Shown here in pieces: positions 53,691 to 60,793 of a stretch of DNA of 60,793 nt. Made by a program: the position numbers and the translations under genes. Where the stretch lies: assembly GCA_028292505.1 (NCBI GenBank), contig JAQGMF010000057.1:1-60793 (forward strand), written 5' to 3'. Every line of letters begins with the position of its first letter. The first letter of the stretch is position 1. The notes beneath the pieces are model-generated. The model worked only from the letters and a program-made list of their open reading frames with translations, searched no databases and was not told the DNA's origin. This DNA is from Rhodocyclales bacterium. Its GTDB lineage: Bacteria > Pseudomonadota > Gammaproteobacteria > Burkholderiales > Rhodocyclaceae.

Positions 53691-54434
53691 ATGACAGTCA
53701 AAAGCAAGACAAAAAAAAGCAAATCAGCGGTAGCCAAGGCGACGAAGCCAAATGCGAAACAGCCCGCTGCCCGTCGTTCTCGCGCAAGCGGCAATCCACC
53801 TGTACGCGCAAAATCACCGCCCAAGAGCGCTGCCAAATCGAAGGCCATCGCCAATGAGCCGCCCGCAAAGCGCGACGACATGCAGATCGGCGGGCGCCTT
53901 AAGCACGCGCGTCTGCTCGCCGGCATCCGCATGCGCGAGCTTGCCGAAAAAGTCGGCTGCACCGAGAGCATGATCTCCAAGCTCGAAAGCGGCCGCGTCG
54001 TGCCCTCGCTGCCCATGCTGCAACGTCTGGTCGACGCCCTCGACCGCGACCTTGCCTCCTTCTTCGGCTCCGATCCGAATTCACCTGGCATCATCCAGCG
54101 TGCCGGCGAGCGCTCCGTCGCTCATACCGATCCGATTCGTCAGGGCACAGGCGTGAGCTACGAGCGCCTTGTCCCCTTCGGCGCGGGCAACCTGCTCGAA
54201 TGCAATATCCACGTCATCGAAACCGGCGGCGCCAAGCAGGACCCGATTACCCACCAGGGCGAAACAGTCGGCTACATCGTTGAGGGCCAGCTCGAACTCA
54301 CCGTCGAGACCACGCTGTACAAGCTCGGCATTGGCGACTCCTTCTTCTTCAAGAATCACCTGACCAACAGCTACCGTAATCCTGGTCCCGGCGTCACGCG
54401 CGTGCTCTGGGTAAATACACCGCAGGTGCATTAG
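53691..54434 (+). CDS. XRE-family regulator with C-terminal cupin domain
   Basis: A DNA-binding repressor/activator of 247 residues. It has a lysine-rich unstructured N-terminal tail of about 60 residues. An HTH_XRE domain follows (about 66-120; RMRELAEKVGCTESMISKLE), then a small-molecule-binding cupin domain (about 165-245; HQGETVGYIVEGQLELTVE). The tail is unusual and contains a piece derived from the neighbouring DNA repeat (RRSRASGNPP). XRE-cupin regulators commonly control catabolic genes for amino or ureide compounds. It probably controls the divergent amidase and importer genes. Confidence 0.9.
   Translation: MTVKSKTKKSKSAVAKATKPNAKQPAARRSRASGNPPVRAKSPPKSAAKSKAIANEPPAKRDDMQIGGRLKHARLLAGIRMRELAEKVGCTESMISKLESGRVVPSLPMLQRLVDALDRDLASFFGSDPNSPGIIQRAGERSVAHTDPIRQGTGVSYERLVPFGAGNLLECNIHVIETGGAKQDPITHQGETVGYIVEGQLELTVETTLYKLGIGDSFFFKNHLTNSYRNPGPGVTRVLWVNTPQVH
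53771..53799 (+). repeat. Repeat-like segment inside the XRE-cupin coding region
   Basis: CGTCGTTCTCGCGCAAGCGG plus the next bases matches the consensus of the CGTCATTCCCGCGAAAGCGG repeats at about 23 of 27 positions. It encodes RRSRASGNPP, in the frame that intact repeats encode as RHSRESGNP. Confidence 0.5.
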
Positions 54435-54556
54435 AACGCGCAACAGACGGGCTGCGCGCGCGTCTGGCGTTGTTGGCTCGCTCGCCGTGCCTGAGCACTG
54501 CTCTGCGCGAGCCGCCTAGCCAGTCACGCGCTCGCTCCATCTGTTGCACGTTCTAA
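54431..54556. repeat. Imperfect inverted repeat between regulator and hydrolase genes
   Basis: TTAGAACGCGCAACAGACGG at the left pairs with the reverse complement of the right end, TTAGAACGTGCAACAGATGG, with two mismatches in 20. An inner stem-loop contains GGCTCG/CGAGCC. The left end overlaps the regulator stop codon. No coding sequence; it could be a terminator or a small mobile palindrome. Confidence 0.65.
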
Positions 54557-54592
54557 AGCGCTAATGTTGAAAACACAGATGGAGGAAAAGCA

Positions 54593-55378
54593 ATGATCAA
54601 CCCCAAAGATTCCCTAACTGAGGGCCAACTCGGCATCGCCAAAAATTACCATTGGAAAGCCACACCCGACCTCGTCGATATGGCAACGCCAGCGCCGGAA
54701 CCGCGCCCCTTAGAAATCCAAGCCCAACCCCAGAACATCCGCATCGACCTGAATCGCAGCGCCATCATCGTCATCGATATGCAAAATGATTTTTGCACGC
54801 AAGGCGGCTGGGTCGACGCCATCGGCGGCGACTACCAGAGCGACCGAGCGCCCATCGCCCCACTGCAGAAACTCCTGCCCGAACTACGGAGTGCTGAAGT
54901 GCCGGTGATCTGGCTGAACTGGGGCAACCGCCCCGACCTCGCCAATATGCCGCCCAACCAGATTCACCTCTACAAACCCAAAGGCAGCGGCATCGGTCTT
55001 GGCGATCCGCTGCCAAGCGGTGGTGGGGCTGTGCTGCAGAAAGACGCCTGGGCCGCCGCCGTCGTCGACGAACTCGCGCCGCAGCCGGGCGACATCAAGG
55101 TCGACAAGCATCGCATCAGTGGCTTCTGGGACACGCCGCTCGACAGCATCCTGCGCAACCTCGGCGTGCGCTCCATCCTGTTCGCCGGCGTCAATACCGA
55201 TCAATGCGTTTTGCATACCCTGACCGACGCCAACTTCCTCGGCTACGGTTGCATCCTGCTGGAAGATTGCTGCGCCACCAGCTCGCCCGCGTTTTGCACT
55301 GAGGCGACGATCTGGAATGTGAAGAAGTGCTTTGGGTTCGTTACCGGGTCGGCGCAGATTCTGGCTGCACTGTCGTGA
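54593..55378 (+). CDS. Isochorismatase-like cysteine hydrolase (RutB-like)
   Basis: Amide or ureide hydrolase of the isochorismatase superfamily, 261 residues. The catalytic Asp62 (VIDMQNDF), Lys172 (VDKHRISGF) and Cys205 (GVNTDQCVL) are present. The segment GFWDTPLDSILRNLGVRSILFAGVN closely follows the pattern in RutB (ureidoacrylate amidohydrolase) and N-carbamoylsarcosine amidase. The ATG follows AGGAAA (GGAGGAAAAGCA). No other rut genes are in the window, so another ureide, carbamoyl or biuret-like substrate is possible. Confidence 0.9.
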   Translation: MINPKDSLTEGQLGIAKNYHWKATPDLVDMATPAPEPRPLEIQAQPQNIRIDLNRSAIIVIDMQNDFCTQGGWVDAIGGDYQSDRAPIAPLQKLLPELRSAEVPVIWLNWGNRPDLANMPPNQIHLYKPKGSGIGLGDPLPSGGGAVLQKDAWAAAVVDELAPQPGDIKVDKHRISGFWDTPLDSILRNLGVRSILFAGVNTDQCVLHTLTDANFLGYGCILLEDCCATSSPAFCTEATIWNVKKCFGFVTGSAQILAALS

Positions 55379-55434
55379 CCAACAGGCAACCGCCACGGCT
55401 AATGGGCAATTGGATTATTCAAAAAGAATAATTT

Positions 55435-56262
55435 TCAAAACAACTTACCCAGCAAGATAGTCATGCCGGCAAATACCGACCAGTCCGGCGAAGCCTTGTT
55501 CAACCCGTAACTCATGCCTGCGTCCAATACCAACGATTTGGACGCGTTGTAGTTGCCCGCCAGCAGAAACTGCGCCGTATTGGCCAAACCCGTTTGCCGC
55601 ACGCCCGAAAATTCGCCAACTATGCCCCAGTCGTCGCCGATGCCGTGCGACAGCGAGGCGGCCCAACCCTTTTGATAGCGGCCAATCGCAACGTCCGCGG
55701 CGCCTTTGCGCGTGACTGTCAAATTGAGGTCTGTATGGAATTCACCGAGGTCGGCGCTGTATATCCCATTCATGGAATAGTCCGCCTTGCCGCTACTCAG
55801 ACCCGCTTTTGCTGTTGGCATATTCGCCCCTGCCTCGATGCCGAATGCCGAGCCTTCGTCGATGGCAAATCGCCGCTTCAACACCACGGCCGTATCGCCA
55901 AAGCCAGTGGTCCGGTTGCCATCGGAATCGGTGTTGCGCACGAAGGCATTGCCGCCGATGCGAATGCCCCAGTCCGGCGTAAACGCCAGCTTGAGCGTGT
56001 AGGGCATGCTGACCTGGCGCGACGAGTCTCCACCCTTGGTGTTCTGGCCGCCAACTTCGGCCTCCAGCCAGCCTGGCGCAGACAGTGCCGCAGGCGTCGA
56101 GACGCTGGGTCGATATGGGGTAACTGAGGGAGTAACTGAAGGCATATCGTCAGTCGTGGCAGCTTGTGTCGTGGCCGCAGCCAGCAAACTCCCAATTGTC
56201 ATTAAGATCGCGCATGACCGGGTGGCCTTGCCGACTACAGTTCTTGTGCCGTTGTTGTCCAC
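55435..56262 (-). CDS. Outer-membrane beta-barrel protein of the transporter (MetA-pathway phenol-type) class
   Basis: A 275-residue protein that starts with GTG at 56262, behind AAAGGAAACGAC. The signal peptide is AILMTIGSLLAAATTQAA, and the rest is a beta-strand-rich, aromatic-ended series typical of the small outer-membrane transporter family (WLEAEVGGQ; TLKLAFTPDWGIRIGGNAF). It ends ILLGKLF, with the terminal Phe needed for outer-membrane assembly. The upstream open frame has no good start. The substrate is unknown. Confidence 0.8.
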   Translation of the reverse strand: MDNNGTRTVVGKATRSCAILMTIGSLLAAATTQAATTDDMPSVTPSVTPYRPSVSTPAALSAPGWLEAEVGGQNTKGGDSSRQVSMPYTLKLAFTPDWGIRIGGNAFVRNTDSDGNRTTGFGDTAVVLKRRFAIDEGSAFGIEAGANMPTAKAGLSSGKADYSMNGIYSADLGEFHTDLNLTVTRKGAADVAIGRYQKGWAASLSHGIGDDWGIVGEFSGVRQTGLANTAQFLLAGNYNASKSLVLDAGMSYGLNKASPDWSVFAGMTILLGKLF

Positions 56263-56454
56263 GTCGTTTCCTTTGAAAGTGCAGCCTGGGCGTCCATTTG
56301 ATTCGCTTGTTAGAAGCCTCCGCAAAAATCACGTGATACTCACACATTTAGCGCGTAGGTCGGAAAAGCACAACGTCTTCCGATGTTTGGATTTTCAGCA
56401 ATCGAGACCACAAACGTCGGATGACGCCTGCGGCCTATCCAACCTACTTGAGGC

Positions 56455-57207
56455 TTATTTTTTAAGGGCATCTCGAGCTGCTGCTCGAACGTATGCAACA
56501 CCATCCTGCGTCAGCTCGTTAAGCAATTGAATAGAGGTCGGCGTCTTACTTTGAGCCAAATAAAATGCCGCCAAGCGCCGAATGGAAGGCTCTACATCCT
56601 TGGACGTTAGAGTCAAGTACCCGAGTAGTCCTTTCGGGCGCAATATCTGCAGAGCGACGATTGAAGATCGTCGTTCTGAACCAACTTGCGACATCAGACG
56701 AGAGGCTAGCCAGTTCGTATAGTTCGAGAGATGTGTCAGCGATATTTGGCGCGCAGCTCTTTCGACAGCTTCGTCGTCTGCGCTTGAGAGCGACGCACAC
56801 AATTCTGGATCAAGTCGCGGCGCGACGCGTTCAAGCAAGGTCGCAAATCCCTCTTCATATGAGTCCGTGAAATCTGCGTAAAGCTTATCTCGGAGGAATA
56901 GCGGGATATCGCAGTGCTCCGCTAGTAGCGGCAGAACAAATACTCGTTTGTCCTCAAGCTCGCGAACCAGGCCAGCCGTCAGCTCGCGTTTAACCCATGT
57001 CGACCGAACTGAGCTTGGAGACAGAACTATGCAGAGGTAGGCCGCACCATGAATGCCATCTTGTATCTTGGATGTGAGTGAATCACCAACTTTCAATTCC
57101 CACTTGTCCCACCAAACGGTAACGCCGAGCGCTCTGAGATCACTGGCGAGTCTTGCCACGATTGGGCGATCTGCGTGGGAGTAGCTGAGAAAAACCGGTT
57201 GTCTCAT
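56455..57207 (-). CDS. TIR-domain protein with C-terminal HEAT-like repeats
   Basis: A 250-residue protein with an N-terminal TIR_2 domain: FLSYSHADRP, then VWWDKWELKVGDS where Glu37 is the probable NADase catalytic residue, then a conserved VLSPSSVRSTWVKREL segment. The C-terminal part (about 175-250) consists of alpha-helical HEAT-like repeats (PSIRRLAAFYLAQ; VRAAARDALKK). Bacterial TIR proteins often cleave NAD+ in anti-phage defence or are effectors. The gene stands alone. It looks lower in GC than its neighbours and lies between housekeeping and transport genes, which suggests acquisition. No second defence gene is adjacent. Confidence 0.88.
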   Translation of the reverse strand: MRQPVFLSYSHADRPIVARLASDLRALGVTVWWDKWELKVGDSLTSKIQDGIHGAAYLCIVLSPSSVRSTWVKRELTAGLVRELEDKRVFVLPLLAEHCDIPLFLRDKLYADFTDSYEEGFATLLERVAPRLDPELCASLSSADDEAVERAARQISLTHLSNYTNWLASRLMSQVGSERRSSIVALQILRPKGLLGYLTLTSKDVEPSIRRLAAFYLAQSKTPTSIQLLNELTQDGVAYVRAAARDALKK

Positions 57208-57350
57208 AGCGAATAAGGTTTTGAGTGAACGGCTAGGCAGAGCTCAGTTTACTCGGTAGCAGGTCTAAACGCATCGATGCATTCAAGGATTGGGAGATCG
57301 GGCGAGTAATGTGTAGAGCGATGCAATTGTGCGGCGCAGGATCAACCGTG

Positions 57351-58319
57351 CTATGCCGTTCCCGAGCCGACCACTGCGCGACCAAGGCGATCACATACAG
57401 CATCCCATTCAGGTGTCGCTGGAATCTCTTCGACCACTATGTTAGGCGCCCTGCTGGCGTCGAGCGCGCGCAGGTTGGCATAAAGGTCGTGGGCGTATTC
57501 AGCGGCCTTGTTGGACGACCTGATCCATATGCCAGCGTGATCTTCTGGTTTGTCCAGGCTGAAGGCGAGTACGGCACTGTCATGGGGGATGTTGCGCAGT
57601 TGATCGCTGTCAGCTATTTGCATCGGCGTGCGCGGCGCGTAGTGAGCGGCGAGGGCGCCCGAGACGCGTGGGGCGTTTTCGGTTTGTTGTGGCAGGCGCG
57701 GCCGGCGACCGATGACGGCGGCGATGGCGTCGACGCCGATCATGCCAGGGCGCAGGATGACAGGTTCGCCGCGCGAGAGATCGAGAATGGTGGATTCGAT
57801 GCCGACCTGGCAGGCGCCACCATCGAGGATCATGCCAACGGCATTGCCGAGGTCGTCGGCGACGTGTTGTGCGGTGGTCGGGCTGATGCGGCCGAAGCGG
57901 TTGGCCGAGGGCGCGGCGATGCCGCCGCCGTCGCTGGAGAAGGCGCGCAGCAGGGCCAGCGCGACTGGGTGATCGGGCACGCGCAGGCCGACGGTGTCCT
58001 GCCCGCCGGTGACGATGTCTGAGACGTCACTTTCTTTCTTGAGGATCAGGGTCAGCGGGCCGGGCCAGAAGGCGCGGGCGAGGGCGATGGCTTCTTTCGG
58101 GATTTCGCGCGCCCAGTGAATCATGCTATCGGCATCTGCAAGGTGCACGATCAGCGGGTGGTCGGCAGGGCGGCCTTTGGCGGCGAAGATCTTGGCAACA
58201 GCTTGTGGGCTGGAGGCATCGGCACCGAGACCGTAGACGGTTTCGGTGGGCAAGGCGACGAGCTCGCCTGCGCGGAGCAGGGCAGCGGCACGAGCGATGT
58301 CTTCTGGCGAGGCGTTCAT
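57351..58319 (-). CDS. L-threonylcarbamoyladenylate synthase (Sua5 form)
   Basis: Makes threonylcarbamoyl-AMP for the t6A modification at position 37 of ANN-decoding tRNAs. The YrdC domain (about residues 1-200) has LPTETVYGLGADA, KGRPADHPLI and SANRFGRISPT. A C-terminal Sua5 domain (about 205-320) includes GALAAHYAPRTPMQ. At 322 residues it is the long Sua5 form rather than short TsaC. Its order before purK on the same strand is common in betaproteobacteria. Confidence 0.94.
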   Translation of the reverse strand: MNASPEDIARAAALLRAGELVALPTETVYGLGADASSPQAVAKIFAAKGRPADHPLIVHLADADSMIHWAREIPKEAIALARAFWPGPLTLILKKESDVSDIVTGGQDTVGLRVPDHPVALALLRAFSSDGGGIAAPSANRFGRISPTTAQHVADDLGNAVGMILDGGACQVGIESTILDLSRGEPVILRPGMIGVDAIAAVIGRRPRLPQQTENAPRVSGALAAHYAPRTPMQIADSDQLRNIPHDSAVLAFSLDKPEDHAGIWIRSSNKAAEYAHDLYANLRALDASRAPNIVVEEIPATPEWDAVCDRLGRAVVGSGTA

Positions 58320-58364
58320 TGAGCCGACTTCATTGGGCGCTGGGTTCAGACGATCTGAGCAGGT

Positions 58365-58453
58365 CCGTCATTCCCGCGAAAGCGGGAATCCACGTCAACG
58401 CAAAGCATGGTTTGTCACGGAGAAGTGGATTCCCGCTTTCGCGGGAATGACGG
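58365..58453. repeat. GTCATTCCCGCGAAAGCGGG palindromic repeat
   Basis: CCGTCATTCCCGCGAAAGCG at 58365 onward and its exact reverse complement ending at 58453 enclose a loop of about 30 bases. It is the best conserved copy of the family and lies between the sua5 gene and the esterase gene. Confidence 0.9.
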
Positions 58454-58483
58454 TATCTGGAGTTCTCTCCATGATACTCACGC

Positions 58484-59461
58484 TTACTTCAACTGCTCGG
58501 CGAAGAAGGCGATGACGCGCTTCTTCGCATCTTCACGCGCTTCCGGATTGGGCGCGGTGGTCACGCCCTGGCCGGGATTGACGCCATTCGGCACTTCCTT
58601 GCGCACGTGTTTGCTCTTGATGCCGGGGTTGTCGAAGTCGTGGTAGGTGTCGGGGTAGGTGACGATGCTCATCGGTTCGCCACGCGCCGCAACGGCTGCC
58701 GTCAGCGCCTTGCAGGGCGCGGCTGGGGTCCAGTCGTCGGACTCGCCAATGAGGACGAGCAGTGGCGCGTAGGGATGGAATTTGTCCGGATGGTTTTCGC
58801 GCGTCGTGCAGCCAGGATAGAAGGACACGGCAGCCTTGAAGCCGTCGCCCACTTGGGGGGATTTGGGTTTGTGTGTGATGACATCCAGTGTTACGCCCGC
58901 ACCATGCGACCAGCCGAGCACGGCTATGCGTTTGGCATCGACATCGTTTTGCTGGTGTAGCCAGGCGAGGGCGGCATAAGCATCGCCGACGCGCTCCGAT
59001 TCCTTGATGGTACGGTTGCTGAATTTGACCGTGCAGATTTCCTTGAGGTCGCGTGAGGTGAAGCTGTCGAGCATGAGCGCTTCGTAGCCCAGGCTGGCGA
59101 AGTATTCCCCCCACATGCGGTGCCGCGAACCGAGCACGCCCTTGCTGTCGTAGGCGCCACCGCAGCCGTGCAGCATCACCACGGCCGGATGCGGGCCGGC
59201 GCCAGCGGGTTTGAAGAGGTAGGCGACGAGAGGCTCGGGCGAGGAGGAGAGGCTTGCGGTGGGGATGCTGATCTGTTCGGAGGCTGCATATGCAGTTGGT
59301 ATGCAAAACGCAAGCAGCCACGCCAGAGCGAATGGTTTTGCGTAGGTTGGATTAGCGAAGCGTAATCCGACGGTCCTAAGTAACCGGGCGCACAGCGCCC
59401 GTAGGGTGGATCGGTGGGTTACGATTTCCGAAGCACGGTGTAGCGTGGTGGTTGCTTGCAT
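58484..59461 (-). CDS. Dienelactone hydrolase-like alpha/beta-hydrolase, exported
   Basis: An alpha/beta-hydrolase of the dienelactone hydrolase family. The nucleophile elbow is GWSHGAG, and an oxyanion-hole region VVMLHGCGG precedes it. The late Asp/His regions are LIGESDDWTP and DTYHDFDNP. The ATG at 59461 follows GGGGAAGAG and gives 325 residues. The first 42 residues look encoded by DNA repeats; a hydrophobic signal segment follows (FALAWLLAFCIPTAYAA), so the enzyme may be periplasmic. A shorter start inside is possible. Substrate unknown. Confidence 0.85.
   Translation of the reverse strand: MQATTTLHRASEIVTHRSTLRALCARLLRTVGLRFANPTYAKPFALAWLLAFCIPTAYAASEQISIPTASLSSSPEPLVAYLFKPAGAGPHPAVVMLHGCGGAYDSKGVLGSRHRMWGEYFASLGYEALMLDSFTSRDLKEICTVKFSNRTIKESERVGDAYAALAWLHQQNDVDAKRIAVLGWSHGAGVTLDVITHKPKSPQVGDGFKAAVSFYPGCTTRENHPDKFHPYAPLLVLIGESDDWTPAAPCKALTAAVAARGEPMSIVTYPDTYHDFDNPGIKSKHVRKEVPNGVNPGQGVTTAPNPEAREDAKKRVIAFFAEQLK
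59341..59423. repeat. GTAGGTTGG / GTAGGGTGG repeat pair within the hydrolase N-terminus
   Basis: CGTAGGTTGGATTAGCGAAG with its own arm CGTAATCC (59341-59370) is followed by CGGGCGCACAGCGCCCG (59385-59401). A second related unit, CGTAGGGTGGATCGGTGGG (59400 onward), ends with TTACG. The units share the GTAGGxTGG head with the intergenic repeats near 23.2 kb. Confidence 0.6.
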
Positions 59462-59486
59462 GCTCTTCCCCTTCGACAAAATCGGA

Positions 59487-60656
59487 CTACTCGTCCTTGA
59501 TTCCAATGGCTGCGCGTGCCGCCATGGCGATGTCATACGCCTTTGCCGGATCGGTATCGATCACGGTGAAGTGCCCCATCTTGCGACCCGGCCTCGCGTG
59601 GTGCTTGCCGTAGAGGTGCAGCTTGAGATTCGGATAGGCGAGGAGCTTGCTCCAGTCCGGCTCGCGGTAGCGGCCATGCGCATCGGCGCCGGGTTGCGAC
59701 GGGTCGTACCAGATGTCGCCGAGCAGGTTCACCATGACGGCAGCGCTGTGCGCACGCGCGTCGCCGAGCGGCAAGCTGGTGAGGGCGCGTACCTGTTGTT
59801 CGTACTGGCTGGTGGCGCAGGCATCGACGGTGTAGTGGCCGCTATTGTGCGGGCGAGGCGCCATTTCGTTGACGAAGAGCTGACCACGCGAGACGAAGAA
59901 CTCGACGGCCAGGGTGCCGATGTAGCCGAGTTGGCCGGCGATGCGTTCGGCCAGTTCCTGAGCGCGGCTCTTGCTGCCTTCTGCATCATGGCGTGCGGGG
60001 GAAATGGAGATGTCGAGAATGCCATGCGCATGAACGTTCTCGCTCGGCGCGAAACTTTGCGTATTGCCGTTTTCGTCGCGCGCCAGCACGACGGATATCT
60101 CGTAGTCCAGCGTGAGCATTTGCTCGAGCACGCAGGCTTCGCCGTGGAAGGCCTGCCAGGCATGCAGTGCTTCTGCGTGGTTGGTGACGCGCGCCTGGCC
60201 TTTGCCGTCATAACCGAAGCGGGCTACTTTCAGGATGCCGGGAAAGAGTGCGGACGGCACATTGCGCAGGTCGTCCGCGCTGTTGATGGCGGCGAAGGGC
60301 GCATGCGGGATGTCGTTGTTGCGCAGGAACATCTTCTCGGCGATGCGATTCTGGCAAATGCCAACGGCATCTGCGGACGGGCGCACGGGCACGAACTTGG
60401 CAAGGTAGTCGAGCGTGTTCGCCGGCACATTCTCGAATTCGGTCGTGACGGCTGCGCAGTTTTGCGCCAGCAGGTCGAGCGCGGCAAAGTCTTCATAGGC
60501 CGCACACAGGTGACGGTCAGCTGCTTTGCCGGCCGGGCTGTTCGTGTCGGGATCGAGCACCCAGACCTTGTAGCCGAGCTCATGCGCGGCGAGGACGAAG
60601 AAGCGGCCAAGCTGGCCGCCGCCGAGCATGCCGAGCGTAGCGGGAGGAAGAATCAT
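59487..60656 (-). CDS. purK: N5-carboxyaminoimidazole ribonucleotide synthase
   Basis: ATP- and bicarbonate-dependent carboxylation of AIR in purine synthesis. The ATP-grasp fold starts PPATLGMLGGGQLGRFFVLAAHELGY. It has the conserved TEFENVP, KVARFGYDGKGQ and NEMAPRPHNSGHYT motifs. The length of 389 residues is usual. The gene normally pairs with purE, which would lie beyond the right edge of the window. Confidence 0.96.
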   Translation of the reverse strand: MILPPATLGMLGGGQLGRFFVLAAHELGYKVWVLDPDTNSPAGKAADRHLCAAYEDFAALDLLAQNCAAVTTEFENVPANTLDYLAKFVPVRPSADAVGICQNRIAEKMFLRNNDIPHAPFAAINSADDLRNVPSALFPGILKVARFGYDGKGQARVTNHAEALHAWQAFHGEACVLEQMLTLDYEISVVLARDENGNTQSFAPSENVHAHGILDISISPARHDAEGSKSRAQELAERIAGQLGYIGTLAVEFFVSRGQLFVNEMAPRPHNSGHYTVDACATSQYEQQVRALTSLPLGDARAHSAAVMVNLLGDIWYDPSQPGADAHGRYREPDWSKLLAYPNLKLHLYGKHHARPGRKMGHFTVIDTDPAKAYDIAMAARAAIGIKDE

Positions 60657-60714
60657 GTCGTCAGTCGAGGGTCAAACACTTCATCACAAGGCATATACAG
60701 GGCGACTTCCAGAG

Positions 60715-60793
60715 CCGTCATTCCCGCGAAAGCGGGAATACACTTGGTGGTTCAGCCCGTTACGTTGAAGTGGATTACCGCTTTGGCGGGAAT
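60715..60793. repeat. GTCATTCCCGCGAAAGCGGG palindromic repeat, cut by the window end
   Basis: The left arm CCGTCATTCCCGCGAAAGCG begins near 60715. The right arm (TACCGCTTTGGCGGGAAT) reaches the last base and lacks only its final GACGG. Confidence 0.75.

Noticed and set aside
55415..55433. ATTATTC/GAATAAT hairpin after the RutB-like gene
   Set aside because: Short and AT-only with a weak T tract; too little to call a terminator with confidence.

Overview
The window reads as a chromosomal segment of a betaproteobacterium, most likely Burkholderiales and probably the Oxalobacteraceae. This rests on the moderately high GC, the neisserial/burkholderial type porin, the rplU-rpmA-obgE-proB block divergent from ispB, the glnE/yhdP/nitrilase neighbourhood and the Sua5-purK pair. 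The family assignment is inference; no rRNA gene is present. There is one tRNA gene (Pro, CGG anticodon), no CRISPR array and no transposase gene. Several dispersed palindromic repeats and one clean MITE-like element are present.

Layout. 1-7.6 kb: a DEAD-box helicase, a porin, proB/obgE/rpmA/rplU (minus strand), ispB and tRNA-Pro. 7.8-9.1 kb: a lipoprotein alginate lyase. 9.3-28.4 kb: a large nitrate/nitrite assimilation and signalling island. It holds an ANTAR antiterminator (NasT type), a nitrate ABC transporter (nrtABC type), a chemoreceptor, a substrate-binding protein + hybrid histidine kinase + diguanylate cyclase module, a fused PP2C phosphatase/protein kinase, narK, a stand-alone PilJ-type sensor-domain protein, nirD and nirB. 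29.2-30.7 kb: a second alginate lyase (PL7) with a serine-rich linker. 31-43 kb: glnE, a giant YhdP-type AsmA-like protein, a nitrilase-family amidase, a second AsmA-like (DUF748) protein and a DUF4337 protein. 43-46.8 kb: a VOC protein, a PPOX-family protein, a two-gene ABC-2 exporter and a frameshifted isoprenylcysteine-methyltransferase-like gene. 46.9-55.4 kb: a BMP-type (nucleoside-like) ABC importer divergent from an amidase, an XRE-cupin regulator and a RutB-like cysteine hydrolase, probably one catabolic locus. 55.4-60.7 kb: an outer-membrane transporter-like protein, a TIR-domain protein, Sua5, a dienelactone-hydrolase-like esterase and purK.

The most informative non-coding content is in the nitrate island. 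Upstream of the nrt operon there is a sigma-54 (-24/-12) match with an NtrC-type dyad about 110 bp upstream. The predicted leader carries two tandem hairpins whose hexanucleotide loops both have A at position 1 and G at position 4, followed by a terminator-like hairpin; this is the RNA target layout described for ANTAR proteins such as NasR. An independent second copy of the same layout (sigma-54 match, two A1/G4 hexaloop hairpins, terminator) lies upstream of nirB. Together with the nasT-like gene this predicts nitrogen-limitation control plus nitrate-responsive antitermination at both operons. The assimilatory nitrate reductase itself and an obvious NasS partner are not in the window.

Other points of interest are a candidate structured small RNA at 14.04-14.20 kb, a 151-bp MITE with a 5-bp target duplication, repeat-derived coding sequence in two genes, and a TIR protein with HEAT-like C-terminal repeats.
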